Source: Eutreptiella sp. 'Long Island Sound 2002' (lineage: Eukaryota; Euglenozoa; Euglenophyceae; Eutreptiales; Eutreptiaceae). Taken from it: 64,000 nt of DNA. Within the stretch, counting starts at the first letter, position 1. Each line of letters opens with the position of its first letter. Position numbers and translations under genes: made by a program. Shown here piece by piece: positions 1-11,124 of this stretch. The stretch covers positions 21,121,941 through 21,185,940 of the forward strand of contig OZ038378.1 in assembly GCA_964036045.1 (NCBI GenBank). Reading direction: 5' to 3'. A model generated the notes under the pieces. It was not told where the DNA came from, made no database searches, and saw only the letters and a list, made by a program, of their open reading frames with translations.

Positions 1-1223
1 GGAGGTTGGGGACTCACAAGGGGGTGAGGTGACCAGAACTCGGAGACCGTCGCGCCCGAGGACACGCCGGCCGGGTGTCCAAATGCTCAGGTGTCGAAGC
101 TTTCACGGGTTCCTGCAGCCCCTACCACGGCAAGCGAACGACTGCAAATCAGGCGCTCAGCGCATAGGAAGAAAGTAGAAAATCGCTTGTCGCTCCTACC
201 CTCAGCACGCCGTCAGTTTATACAGTGGGCACACAAGACGAATGGTGAGGACCCACAGGTGGTGACAGATTTTTTTGACGTGTTTGCACAGAATGGAGAT
301 CGTGCCATGAGTCAGCCATGGACTGGCAAATGTTTATTTTTGCACCCGCGGCCTGAAGCGTTAAAGGACACGGTAGAAAGGATACTGCTAGATGGAGCCA
401 AGGGTATTCTTGTGCTCCCCATGTGGAAAAACATGCCACACTTTTGGAGTGTTGGCGAGGTGGCGATTGACTGGTGGGATTGCCCCCCAGAGATGCCTAT
501 ATATCAGGGGGCTAAGCCACGATGGGCGACCCGTGTCGTCTTGTTTCATGCGTTGGCTGCCCTGGACATGGATGCAGGGTTGGACAGATGGGCGGCAGTC
601 CAGGAGGATGAGTTCTCAGGTGATCCAGAGAGCGTGGACCCCCCCCCCCCCCTGCCACATGACCCCTACCACGCCCCCACCTGACCAACTGCAGGACCCT
701 GATGAACCAGGTGTCCAATCTGTAAATACACAGTCTGCAGAGGCGCACTCCCTTGACGAGTCTGGGAGGGGAGTAGCGCCTGGGGAACGACAGCAATGTA
801 GGCAAATGAAGCGACGCTTGTCCCGTCAGTCAGGTAAGGGACACGGCAAAACTGCTGGTGTGTGCTCCCCCTCTTGCAGTGACATCGACTGCGATGGAGA
901 GCAAGCGGTCACATCCGAAGCGCCGTCTGAATCTGAAAACCAAGGTGTGCAACAGTCCATACAGGGTCCTGTGAGTACAGCAGAGCCCGAAGTGATCGCT
1001 GGTCTACAACAGTGTCAGGAGGCTGCAGCCTCATGTTCTGATTTGAGACACCTGCCCCGCAGGATGCGGCGCAGACTGCTTACCAGGACAGAGCGTGATC
1101 GCCTGTCCCGGTTTAATACTGATGCTGTGTCCAGTTCTGATGAAGGCCCTGGGACAGGTTCGCCAGGGCGTACAAAAAAATGCCGAAAGGTTAGGTCAGT
1201 GATCCTGCAGGATACGCCACCAG
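1..1223 (+). pseudogene. Element F: pol fragment with MT-like domain and linker
   Basis: This is the tail of a pol gene from an otherwise unseen Ty3-like element, cut at its 3' side by element A1. The frame is open from position 28. It carries the inter-protease/RT domain shared by all elements here: an aromatic-rich DVFA start (about 277-290), then a helix and strand reading AKGILVLP (about 400-423), and a WWDCPPEMPIY segment. The frame breaks at a run of 14 C (639-652), after which the neighbouring frame continues as an acidic and arginine-rich linker to 1223. That linker resembles the low-complexity stretch before RT in elements C and B. No protease or RT remains. The last codons of the open frame (to 1255) belong to the A1 LTR. 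Assignment rests on alignment by eye with the other copies. Confidence 0.6.
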
Positions 1224-2010
1224 GAGTAAGAAAAAGTGCTTTTCCAATGCTTTAGGGTATACTCTAGTTGTATTGGAGATGCTCCAAGCACGCAGGCATT
1301 TCTATCTTAGTATTGGCCCAACCAAAAGTGGTGAGAACACATTTTGACCTATGGAACCAAACACTAAATCAGGTTATGGAGTGGACCCCTTAATCCCCTA
1401 TCAATGTGAGGCAATTCATCTTTTCCCTAGTCGACTGAGAACTGACATATCCAGGGCAGAGCCTATGAATTTATCTATGTTTTCTCATGAATTCTTAGCT
1501 ATCCTAGTGGTATGCACCCTAGGGGGCTGGGCACCTCTTTTTGAGAGGTCCTGGGTTCAATTCCCGGTCAGCCTAGCTAAATGAGAAGATCCCATGTGAC
1601 ATGGCAGTGACCTCATCGCCACATGCCCTGCCACCTTAGCATATATGGAACCCAAAACAAAGAGTGCACATCTCCTGAGATGGCACTATGGAGATTGAGT
1701 GACCATGGGGCAGTTTTCCAACTCTTTTTCCAAAACATTTCAGCTATCTTTGTGAATATGCAATCCCATTTGCCCTGAGTTGGAGGTTCTGTGAATATTC
1801 TTTCATCTTTCACTCTTTACACTGCAGCCCTTCATGCTTTGATCCTGATTCTCTTCTACTTGCTTATCTCTGGCTCGGGCTATCCTGGATTGGTTGTATT
1901 TCAGCAAACAAAACATTTTCCTCATCAAAAACAAGCAGCAGGAAACCCTACACCAGCAGCAAGCAGCAAGAGAGGCACAAACACAGTGTTGAAATCACTA
2001 TAAAACCTTC
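1224..2010 (+). repeat. Element A1 5' LTR
   Basis: This 787-bp repeat matches the two 796-bp LTRs of A2 (23104-23899 and 61640-62435) and a truncated copy at 38837-39216, in the orientation of each element's genes. It interrupts the open frame of element F at 1223. It is followed directly by a primer-binding-site-like sequence at 2011. Its ends read GAGTAAG...CCTTC rather than the usual TG...CA. The partner 3' LTR lies beyond the window because element C interrupts A1 at 14145. Confidence 0.85.
1495..1580 (+). other. tRNA-like cloverleaf inside A1 LTR
   Basis: The 86-nt stretch can fold into four arms. The closing stem is TTAGCTA with TAGCTAA (1495-1501/1574-1580). The D-like stem is CCTAG/CTAGG (1503-1507/1519-1523). 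The anticodon-like stem is ACCTC/GAGGT (1533-1537/1545-1549) with the 7-nt loop TTTTTGA. The T-like stem is CTGGG/CCCGG with loop TTCAATT (1551-1567). GGTTCAATTCC fits a Pol III B box. Linkers are non-standard (6 nt between T stem and closing stem), so this is not a canonical functional tRNA gene. The same 86-nt module recurs in the other three A LTR copies. Confidence 0.5.
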
Positions 2011-2026
2011 TGGTAGCAAGAGGCAG
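2011..2026 (+). other. A1 primer-binding site
   Basis: TGGTAGCAAGAGGCAG begins at the first base after the LTR, where minus-strand DNA synthesis should be primed. It resembles the iMet-type site TGGTAGCAGAGG used by elements B and E but has an extra A. The identical 16 bases follow the A2 5' LTR, so the difference belongs to the family and is not a random mutation. Confidence 0.7.
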
Positions 2027-2111
2027 ACTGTCTCTGCGTACCGGCAGCAACCCCGTGCCGTACAACCAGTGCGCCGAGATCAGTCATATATAAGCAGAAG
2101 GGCGAACGAAG

Positions 2112-4632
2112 ATGGACACAAAGAAAGAGGACACCGACGTGAAGACAGCGCCTGAGGTACCATCAATGCCAGCACCTGGTGAACCTGGACCTGGACCTAG
2201 CGCTGTACCTTCGGAGCCCTTACATGGGCCAGTGTACGTGGCGGAGGATTCGCTGGAAGGACTCCAGTCGGCCTTCCGGGGCCTCTCAGTCGAGGAGGTG
2301 GACACTCAACCTGTGAAGAGAAAGAGAGAGAGAGAGAAGGATGCTGGAGACGAAGCAGACGAAGGAGCAGACCAAGGGCAAGACCCGACGAATAATCCTA
2401 CCTTCGAGGGCGCACCAAGCGCTTCTGGCCTCCACGCATCACCCTCTCATATAACCACCACACTCCCAATTCCAGACCCAGCCGCTGCAACATCCACACC
2501 CATAACCAACCCGCCTATGGCTGAGGGCACAGGCTTTACTGGTATGCCTACCTACCCTGCCTATGGTATGGGCCCACCTACCACTGCGTTCCGTGAGGCA
2601 ACTACTGCCAGTGAGCCGGTGATCTCCAGTTCTGCGCCGCTATGGTATGCGGCTGACTATCACCATCCTCTACCCGCTACGGGAGCCTATGTGGATGCTC
2701 CTTGGTATGCAACCTTGAGTGGGTTGAGGAGAGGACCTGAGTCTCTTGGAGGAAGAAGTAGAGGATCAGGGAGATCCTCCAACAGGTCCCTGACGCAGTC
2801 GGAGATCAACAAGGTGCTCCGAGGAGCCACCTCTAAAATTGTTGGCGACCTCACTCAAGAGATTCGAGAGAAACTGGAGCCCCTGATGATACCGCCCCAA
2901 GCGTCACCTACCACGGTGGGAGTGTCACCCCATCGAGTACAGGCCAACCACCTGGTGGCAGGGCTGACAAACACCCTCGGGAGCCTGAGGAGCCGACCGA
3001 TGCCGACCCCTGCAGCGATACCGAGAAGCCCTTTCATACCGAGAACGGCCCAGCCGCCCTACAGCAACGTGACGAATTCTACGAGAGCCGAGCTGGACCG
3101 GCTGGGGCTGACCGCCTTGAGGGCAATGGTTGATGTGGAGCCCTATGGCTCTAGTGATCTAGGCGGAGACCCCTCTGATGATGAGCCGCCGTCGATGACT
3201 TCTGCTTCGCCCTCGGAGGACGACGACCCGGAGGACCCCGAGAACCCAAGTGGGAAGAGGAAGAAGAAGAAGAGGAAGACCCGACGCCCTGAGGGACGCA
3301 GGTCTCAGGAGGCTAAGGCTATTGCCACCTCCAAGATCGTGGTGAACCTGCCTGAGTTCACAGGCAGGGACCTCAGCAAGTTCGCTGAGAATTTTGGCCA
3401 GTTTCTCCGATTGACCGGCCAAACCCACGCTAGTGGACGGGTCAAGTGCGATCTGCTCCTGCAGTGCTGCAAGACCAAGTACCTGGAGAAGCAGGTCAGA
3501 CAGATTGTGACTAATTCCGCCACCTTTGCCGATGTGTTTGTTGCCTTGGAGAGGCAGTACCCGACCTACGAAACCGACCTCTCCATCAGGGCCGAGATCC
3601 AGAACCTGCCCGTGCTGCCGAACAACCCCAAACCTGGCAGGGTCTCTAAGCTGTTGGCTGACCTGGATCACTGTGCTGGACGATTGACGCCCGGTTCCTA
3701 CAGCAGCGACGAGCTGCTTTTCTGGTTGGTGGCTAAGCCCCCTCGAGAGCTGTGGGACCAGTGCCGTTCGACGGCAGAGCGCAAGGCTAGATCCCTCCGC
3801 TACTAGGATCTATGCGTGTTACTCCTAGGCTCCAAATGAGCACGTAGGGCTGGAGCTGGCGCTGGAGAAAGAAAGCGACTAGCAACTGAACAACTACCGT
3901 CCTGGAGGTGGAGGCTCTGGAAGCCATGGCAAAGGGTACCAAGGATCCAGACCTGGGCAGGGGACTACCCCCAAACACGCCCACGCCCGTATCATGGAAA
4001 ACGTCAAGGAGCTCTTCTGGTGTGATGCCAGAGACGAGCAGGGACACCTACAGCACGCCCCTGACTGCGAGCAGCAACACTGCTTCGTAGTCCAAGGGAA
4101 GCAGCAGGAGAAGAACAACGGCGCCAAAGCCAAGCTGCCGGATCATTACCGCTGCACCATCACGTGTGCCTTCTGTGGGAAGAGGAAGCACTACGAGGAT
4201 GAGTGCTACCATAAGCAACGCCTATCGGCGAAGCTTAAGGTTGAGGATCCTGGCAAAGGCTCAGGCAAAGGTGGAGGCAAAGGCAAAGGCAACGACTCCG
4301 GCAAGGGCAAGTCGAAAGGACGTCGACAAGGGCAAGACAAGAGTCAAGGTGGACGAGGAGGACGCGCTAACCGCCAGCCAGACAAGGACAACAAGAACAC
4401 GGACCAGAACGGAGGCAACCCCAACCCTAATCCAGGGGGGAACTCCGAGCTCCCTGGAGGGAAGTCTGGTCCTACCACACGCTCACAGACGCAGCCCAAG
4501 AAAGAACAAGGGGCCAAGCGGGAGCACGAAGGTGGTGATGACGGCAACGCTAAGAAGAGAAGCCGTTTCATGAGGATGGCCCGCAAGCTGCGGAACAACG
4601 GGTTCGAGGTGACCTGTCCCGCAGAGTTCTGA
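2112..4632 (+). pseudogene. gag: Element A1 gag, disrupted
   Basis: Gag is the structural protein that packages element RNA. The frame starts at ATG 2112, about 100 bp after the LTR, matching the A2 start. Compared with the intact 829-residue A2 Gag, it has a Glu-to-TAG change at 3804-3806 and a short rearranged stretch to about 3990, then resumes to 4632. The N-terminal third is Pro/Ser/Thr-rich. A lysine run precedes a helical capsid-like region (about 3330-3800). A canonical CX2CX4HX4C zinc knuckle lies at 4165-4206, followed by a Gly/Lys/Asn-rich nucleic-acid-binding tail. The terminal stop is TGA followed by CGG, with pol open in the same frame immediately after it. Confidence 0.85.
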
Positions 4633-4645
4633 CGGGGACGCTCCG
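4630..4645 (+). promoter_or_regulatory. Gag-Pol junction UGA-CGG, A1
   Basis: gag ends in TGA at 4630-4632 and the same frame is open downstream into the protease. The next codon is CGG; UGA-CGG is a known leaky-stop context in some RNA viruses. The A2 copy has the identical stop and context (59049-59051). Readthrough producing Gag-Pol is inferred. Confidence 0.55.
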
Positions 4646-6105
4646 GTGGCACCCAGGACCTGGTGTTTTGGGTACGTATCCGACTAGGGGGACGTGAATA
4701 CCTGGGGGTATTGGATACTGGCGCCACCATATCTATAGTGGCCAAGAAAACTTTACCTTGTGGGAGCCTGAAGAACACCCTGACCACCGCGCTATACGAA
4801 TGGAGGATGGACATGTGGTGCACAGCTGCGGAGGTACCTATGGGCTCCCGGACTATCGCCCATCGGTTCTATGTGATGGACACTGAGGCCTTCGACTTTG
4901 TATTGGGGACCGACTTCTTCGTGCAGCACTCCCAGATACAATCCCCGACGCTGCAAGCGCCCTACCTCCTCTACGTGGACCACGGCAGTGGCAGAGAGTC
5001 TGTGCCACTGGAGCAGTCGGAACATACCTCGAGTTACCTGAGGCTATCGAAGGAGGAGCCCTCGAACATGATGGCGGCCTCCAAAACTGAGGACTATCAA
5101 CTATGGGGGGAAGTCCTAGACCAAGGTCTGAAGGAGTTGGGTTACTCTAGAGAGGACCTGAATGTGGAGTTGTTTGCCAGCAACAAGCAGCATGTACTGG
5201 ACCTTTACTGCAGCAAGGGGAAAAACTGCAGCTACAAATTTTATTGGCCCTCTTTCGGGATGGCCTACGGGAACCCCAGGTTCAGTGAACTGGGGAAGGT
5301 CCTGACCAAGGTGGCCTTGGAACGTTCCCGTATGGTCCTGTGTTCCCCGATTGGGGAGCCCATGGGGGCAACGAGTACTGGTGAAACCTCCTGGACAGGC
5401 TGACTATCAGTTCTGTTCGGTTACCTGATGAGGCCATCTACGTGCCTCTGGGGCGTAAGACGCCCATTCGGAAACCCGGATGGGAGAGTATGCTCAGCTT
5501 GGTGGACGGTGGTCTTACCTCCACTCTGGGAGGATCTGGACCCGACTCTGGTCCAGGCTATACAACGAGAAAGCGATGGACTCGCTTTGGGTGACTTGAA
5601 GGAACGCCTACGACCTCAAGATGCTATTCAGACTACACCCGGAGGAGATGAGTACGTCTTGACGGACACCAACGCCCCCAAACTCTCCCTGCCATGTACC
5701 TGTTCCTGATGGATTCTCTGAGTGTGGACTATCCGAGCTACCTAGCTCTATCCACTCAGATGACAAAACTGAGCACGACGCCTTCTTCGTGCAGACCCGT
5801 GTGGAGTAAGTGGAGAACGCCGAGTACGTCGCCCCACTGAAACCCCTACTCTCCATGAGGCTGGAAGACCCCGTGGACGAAGAGCTGGACCCTCGATCCA
5901 GGCTAAGGGAGTATGTGGACTCCAACAGGAAGTTGGTGGCGAAAAAGCTATGCTACGCTAAGCCTACCCGCAGCTCATGGCCACTGAAGCAAGGACGTAT
6001 GGGAGATCTATCCCAATTGAAAGAGGACCTCGAACAGAAGATCACCACCTGGCAAAGGGAGGTAGATCTTAAGCTCATGAAGAGCGTGTGGGGCGCCCAT
6101 GTGAG
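4633..6105 (+). pseudogene. pol: Element A1 pol: protease and MT-like domain, frameshifted
   Basis: This is the N-terminal part of Pol. The aspartic protease active site DTGA is at 4714-4725, in LDTGATISIV. Next comes the extra MT-like domain, with VELFAS near 5164 and GNPRF near 5269-5283. A C5-to-C4 deletion near 5345, relative to A2, throws the frame off inside that domain. Further indels scatter the following linker over three frames (about 5428-5709 and 5810-6105). The frame then runs into the GC-rich insertion at 6111. The region corresponds to A2 57560-59048. The copy cannot make a functional Pol. Confidence 0.85.
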
Positions 6106-9100
6106 GACCCGGGTGGTTTGGGGTTTGAGGTTTGATTTTGCGGGTACTTGACGCCTTTCGGCCCCGGGGGGCCACCTGGTCGGGCCAGGTGATATGCTCC
6201 CCACCGGGTCCTAGTGGGGGGCCCTCCAAGACGCACCTCCTGCCTGGTGGCGGAGTCCCCCGGGTTCACAGAGCTCGGAGCCCCGTCCTTCCCCGGCGTC
6301 CTCGTTTCGCCACTCCCCGGTCAGTGCATCAATTCGCAGCCGTGGCTGCGGGCGCTTGGCCACTGCGACGCCCCCCTAATGCGTGGTCGCCCGGGGCGCC
6401 GGCGCCGCCGGGCCCGTGCTACTGGCTTGTCGCCAGTGGGACCCCCTTGGGCTGGCGCGGAGGCTGCCTAGCCTAGGGGTCCGGGCGTGGCGCTGTGCGC
6501 CACTACTGCCTTGGCGGGCGCAGTGCCCCGTCTTTGTGTGCGCGGCGCTCGCGGCCGGTTCGGGGGGGTGGGGGCCGGTACCTGGCGTCGTGTCTCTTTC
6601 GTTTCCCCCTCCCCGCCCCGCGTGTTCCGCGCTGCGTGTGGCGGGCCGTCCCGTCCGGGTGTCCCTTACCCTCGCTCGCTGGTACGCCATTCCATGCGGT
6701 CTGTGCGTTCCGCGCGCTCGGTCCGGTTGCCCTTCCGGTAGTCCCCGCGTGTCCCTTTCGTGTGTGTGCGCTCGCGCTCTCGCGGTGTCCGCTCCCCCCC
6801 CCGCTGGGTGGTGTGGCGCGCGCATCTCGCGTGGTCCCGGCACTGGGCGCTGGTAGGGCCGTTCCACGTGGTCCGTGCCCCTCCGCGTGTCCTGCCTCGG
6901 TCCCTTGCTCCGTCTGGCGTGCTTGGGGGGGGGCGGTCCGGTCCCGGTTCCCCCCTACTTGGCTTGGGGTTGTGGGGGCGGCGGCAGGGCGTCCCCGGGG
7001 GGGTGCCTTCGACCGTTGCGTGGGGCGTCTGGGGTCTTGCGCTCCTCCTCCCCCGACTGCCCGTCCACTGGGTGGGCTGTCGGGGTCCGCGTTGTGGGCG
7101 CGGGCGTGCGGATGTGGGGGCCCTGCTCTGTCCCTGTGGGGGCTGCGCGCCGCGGGGCGGGTCCATGGCGTTCTTATGCATGGGGGCGGGCTGGGGGGGG
7201 GGGGGGCGTGCGCCGTTTCCTCCGGCTGTGCGGCCGGGGCGGGCCCCGTAGGGCGGGGGGTCGCTCTGCCTCTTTCCCTCCCTCTGCCTTCCCTGGGCAT
7301 GCAACAAAGCGGGCGTCACTGGCGTTGTGCTGTCCATGGAGGGCGTGGCCCCCCATACCACTCCGGTTCGTGCTCACTCGGCTTCTCTGGGTACGATCTG
7401 TGCGGCGTCCCGGTGCGCAGGCGTGGGCCCGCTTGTTCTTCGCGGCCCCCATGTGAGCCGGCGGCTGGGGCGGGGGGGCGGGTCACACTCCGGCTCCCCT
7501 CTCGGGCGGGGGGGGCCTATCCCCCCTGCCTCGGGGGGTGGGGGCCGGGGCCCCCGCGGCTGGTGGGCTGGTGGGGGGGCGGGGGGGGGGGGTGTGTCGC
7601 GCCGCGGCCTCCCTGCTCTCGCTCCGGGCGGCGGCCTGCGGTACTCCATTCTGGCCCTCTCCGTGTCGCCGGCGCCCTCCCTTCCGGCGCGCGCGTGCGG
7701 TCGGGGCTGAAGTGCCGCCCCGGGGTGGGGGGGGGTGAGAGGCGGCCCGTGGACCGCTCCCCCGGGGGCCCCAGCTGACCTGAACCCCCCCTCTGTCACC
7801 TCGGAGTGGGCTGTGGTTACGGGAGGGTCATGTGGGGCGCGGCCTCCTTCCCGTTCTGTTGTGCGCGTTGCTCCTGCACGCCGGTGTGGGTTCGCGGGAG
7901 CAGGTCCAGCCGCCGTTGCCCTTACCGCGTCGCCGTTCCTCCTGAGGGGCGGGGGGCGCCCCCCCGGCCCTGGGGGGGCGGAGGGCCGCGCCCGTGGCTC
8001 CCCAGCTGAGGTGGGTGCGGGGGGGGGGGGGGGTGGGGGGGCCGCCCCCCCGCCCGCTCTCGGGCCTGTGTGGGGGGGGGGGAGGGGGGGCGCACGATGG
8101 ATGTGTGCTGGGGTTGCGTGGCTGAAACCCAAAGGCTTTGCAAAACCCTGGGTGCACGGGCTGCCACTGGGTATGGGTTGGTGGTCCAGGGGGATTATGG
8201 CAGCGATCAAAAAAAGCCAGGGTTGGGGCCAGTGAGTGTGTTCCTCAGGGTCAATTAAGAGAAAGGAACAAGCATGGGTATCTCACAGGGCTAGCATGGG
8301 TCAGGGGGGCCAGAGTGGCAATCCAGAGTCCCCTGTCTTATCCAGGGTGGGTGGTGTGGGAGTGTGTGCCATAAAAGCTGAGTGAGGGGGCTGGGGAGGG
8401 GGGGGGTTTTGGCATGACGCCATGGTGTGATGATCTCGTCTGCAGCTGGCGGCGCCTACTGGCCGATCGCCATTCGCTGCCCTTCCCTTGGACCCTTTCC
8501 CTCCATAGGCGGTGGTGCCCATCAGCTTCTCACCACCCTTTGACCTTCCTCTTCCTCCTTGCCCTAACCTTCCCTCTCCCCTCCCCTTTCCCTTCCCTTG
8601 GCCTTTCCCTCTGTAGGCCACCGTGCCCATCGGCCTCACCACACTCCTTCCCTTCCCTTTCCCTTGGTCGGTTGTGCCAACGGACCAAGGGGGGGGGGGG
8701 GGAGTGGGGGGGGCCCTTTGGTCCCCTGGCGATGCCTCCTGTCGGCCGGGGGGGGGGGGGCGGCATGGCAGTCCTGGCCCCGGGGGCCAGCCATCGGCCG
8801 GGGGGTCGCGCCCTTCCCCCGCCCCCCTCTACCGAGAGCCGGATTCTCGCGCAGGCCCTCGCAGGGGCCCCTCATCCCCCAGCCGTTGTTGCGCGGCGCC
8901 GGCCGGTCGGGGGTGGCCGTGAGGGTTAGCGGTCAGTGGTTAGCGGGCTGCGGGGCAGCAGGTTCCCCCCCGCGCTCGTTGTCTCCGCACTCCCTCCCGC
9001 GGGAGGTGGCGCGCCCTCTTGCGTCGTGCCGTACCGTGGGGGGGGCGTGGGCCGGGGGGCCCAGCCCCCCCCCCCAGCTCTCCCGTACCCGCCGTCTGGG

Positions 9101-9268
9101 CCTTCACCTGCGCCGCCGCTTGTGTGGGGGCTGGGGCTGCGGCGGCGGCGGGTTGTGCCGCCGGTAGCGCCAGTGGGCGAGGGCGCTGCGCAAAGCCCGG
9201 GGGAGCCAGTCGTTGGCGTCCGCATCCGTGATGCGGAGCACCGCTCCCCCTTCCAGGAAGGCCGACCC
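6106..9268. mobile_element. GC-rich 3.15-kb insertion of unknown class in A1
   Basis: A2 has an uninterrupted pol frame here, whereas A1 carries extra sequence 6111-9263 flanked by direct repeats GACCC (6106-6110 and 9264-9268); removing it restores the pol sequence. A 5-bp duplication fits LTR-type or some DNA-transposon insertion. The ends (GGGTGG...AAGGCC) are not inverted repeats and not TG...CA. It has long G runs on the + strand (14 at 7193-7206, 15 at 8019-8033, 14 at 8689-8702, 13 at 8748-8760) and a C/T-rich tract at about 8536-8680. The many open frames on both strands are low-complexity shadows, and I recognise no protein. It may be a solo LTR, a non-autonomous element or captured genomic DNA. 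Confidence 0.7.
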
Positions 9269-11100
9269 CAGAGGAGGACGACCTCTCGGAGGAATGTGTA
9301 TGTGAACCCCCTCAAGCGTGCCTATGTTGCCATCGTCCATCGGAGATGGTTGAACAAGACCTTCTATATGCCTACCAAGGGTTGAAGGACACTACCAAGG
9401 GCGAAGAGTCGGTGGAGGATCACCTCCCAACGTCTATTACTCAGGGGGCAAGCAACTTACACTCTGACGAGGACATGGAGGACAAGATCAAGCTATTGGA
9501 CCCGCGGGTGCAGAAGCTTATAAGGACCTATCTGGAGGTGTTCGGAGAACTACCCCCTCCAGCCTCATGTGACAAGCTGGTACAGATGGACCTCAAGCTC
9601 AAACCCGAGTTCGTTGGTCACAAGATCCGGAGGAGACCCTATCCAGCTCCTAAAGAGCAGGCCGACCAGATTGAGCGACAGATACAAGAACGTATCGACG
9701 CTGGCCTAGTCCTGGAGTACAAGGACGGGGACTACCCCCTACACTGCAGCCCCTGTTTCCTGGTGGCCAAACCTGGGTCTACAGCCAAACGGCTGGTAGT
9801 GGACTACGGAGAGCTTAACAAGAAAACGTTGAACCACTCAGGGTCCATTCCCAATATGGAGTCTACCCTGGAGAAGATAGCCTCCTGTCGCTACAAGACC
9901 AAGATGGACAAGAGGAGCGGATTCTGGCACGTGGACCTGACGCCCAACGCACAGGAACTACTGGCCTTCATCACCCCTAAGGGGAGGGTGTTCAAGTGGA
10001 AGGTCATGCCATTCGGCGTGGCCAACGCACCCGCTCTATTCCAAGAGCTGATGAACAAGATTTTGTCCAAGGTGCAGGAACTTATATCCCGTGGGGCCCA
10101 GATGGAAGCTCACATCGACGATGTATGCCTCGGGACCAATACCCAGGAGGACCACCTAATCCTTTTGGGTGAGTTCTTTGCGGTCTGCCAGGAGAACCAC
10201 ACACGACTCAAGCTGGAGAAGTGTGAGTTCATGCAGGAGACCATGCAGTACCTGGGGTTTGACGTTGGCTATGGGTGGTGGACCCCAGCGGCCTCTAAGG
10301 CCAAACCCCTGATGGATGCTAAGGTACGACACGAAGACCCCAAGAAAGGACTTCATGATGTACGCAGTTTCATTGGGGCGTGCAACTTCTATCGCCGCCA
10401 TATCAAAAACTTCACCTACACCAGCGCCATTCTGACGGACTTGATCAAGAAGAGTACTACTTGGCGCTGCGGCCCAGAAGAGCAACACGCGTTTGACGAG
10501 CTCAAAGACAAGGTGGCCAACGCTAAGTGCTTGGGCGTGCCTAGGGCACAATGGGATATTATCCTAGTGACCCACGCCAGCAATGTGAGCGGTGGTGGAA
10601 CGTTGTTCCAATGGCAAGCACTAGAGAAGGAGGAGTTTGACTCCGCCCTTTCCAAATGTGGGGGACGGAAGGTCTCAACCGAGATGGAACCCTCAAGCAC
10701 AGCTACCCTGACGACAAGTGGGTCCTAGTACCTCTGGGCCACTGGAACTGGAAATGGTACCAGGCCAGGGGGAACTGCTCCACTTTTGAGCAGGAATTGC
10801 TCGCGGGTATGCTAGTGCTATCCTCACAAGCAGGACTGTTGGGAAGTAACCCTGTGGTCTGGCTGTGCGACCAAGAACCGGTCCGCAGTTTCCAGAAGGG
10901 CCCTCCACCTTAGAAGGCCAAGCTACGGCGCTGGTGGACCTACCTCAGTCAGCTACGGCTGACGGTACACCATATCCAGGGAGTGAAGAACGAGTGTGCA
11001 GACTACATCAGCCGCAACAACTTCGACGCCCTGATTGGTGCCCGGTCTGAAGCGCTGGCTAAGGAGGCGTTCAGCCGTATGGACGTCCACTTGGACCTCA
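9269..11100 (+). pseudogene. pol: Element A1 pol: reverse transcriptase and RNase H, disrupted
   Basis: The frame resumes right after the GC-rich insertion with the cysteine-rich linker (CLCCHRP near 9330) and continues as RT. The RT catalytic box reads HIDDV (about 10109-10123) where A2 has DIDDV. About 18 bases next to it are deleted relative to A2. RNase H has lost its first catalytic Asp (VTHAS at about 10567-10581 against VTDAS in A2). A frameshift near 10660 and a Glu-to-TAG change at 10911-10913 follow. The RNase H end, with ADYISRN, lies near 11000-11025. The equivalent A2 regions are 56111-57560 and 42400-42878. It is a dead copy. Confidence 0.85.
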
Positions 11101-11124
11101 ACATGACGATGGTACGCCCCCTGG

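Noticed and set aside
1990-2010. TATAAA near the end of the A LTR as a promoter
   Set aside because: A start about 30 bp downstream would fall after the LTR and remove the repeat region needed for strand transfer.
6111-6145. GGTTTGGGGTTTGAGG run resembling telomere repeats
   Set aside because: It is short, irregular and not a tandem array of one telomeric unit.
6376-9385. Many overlapping open frames in the GC-rich insertion on both strands
   Set aside because: They are Pro/Arg/Gly or Ala-rich in all frames, as expected from GC content; no conserved motif or plausible start context distinguishes one.
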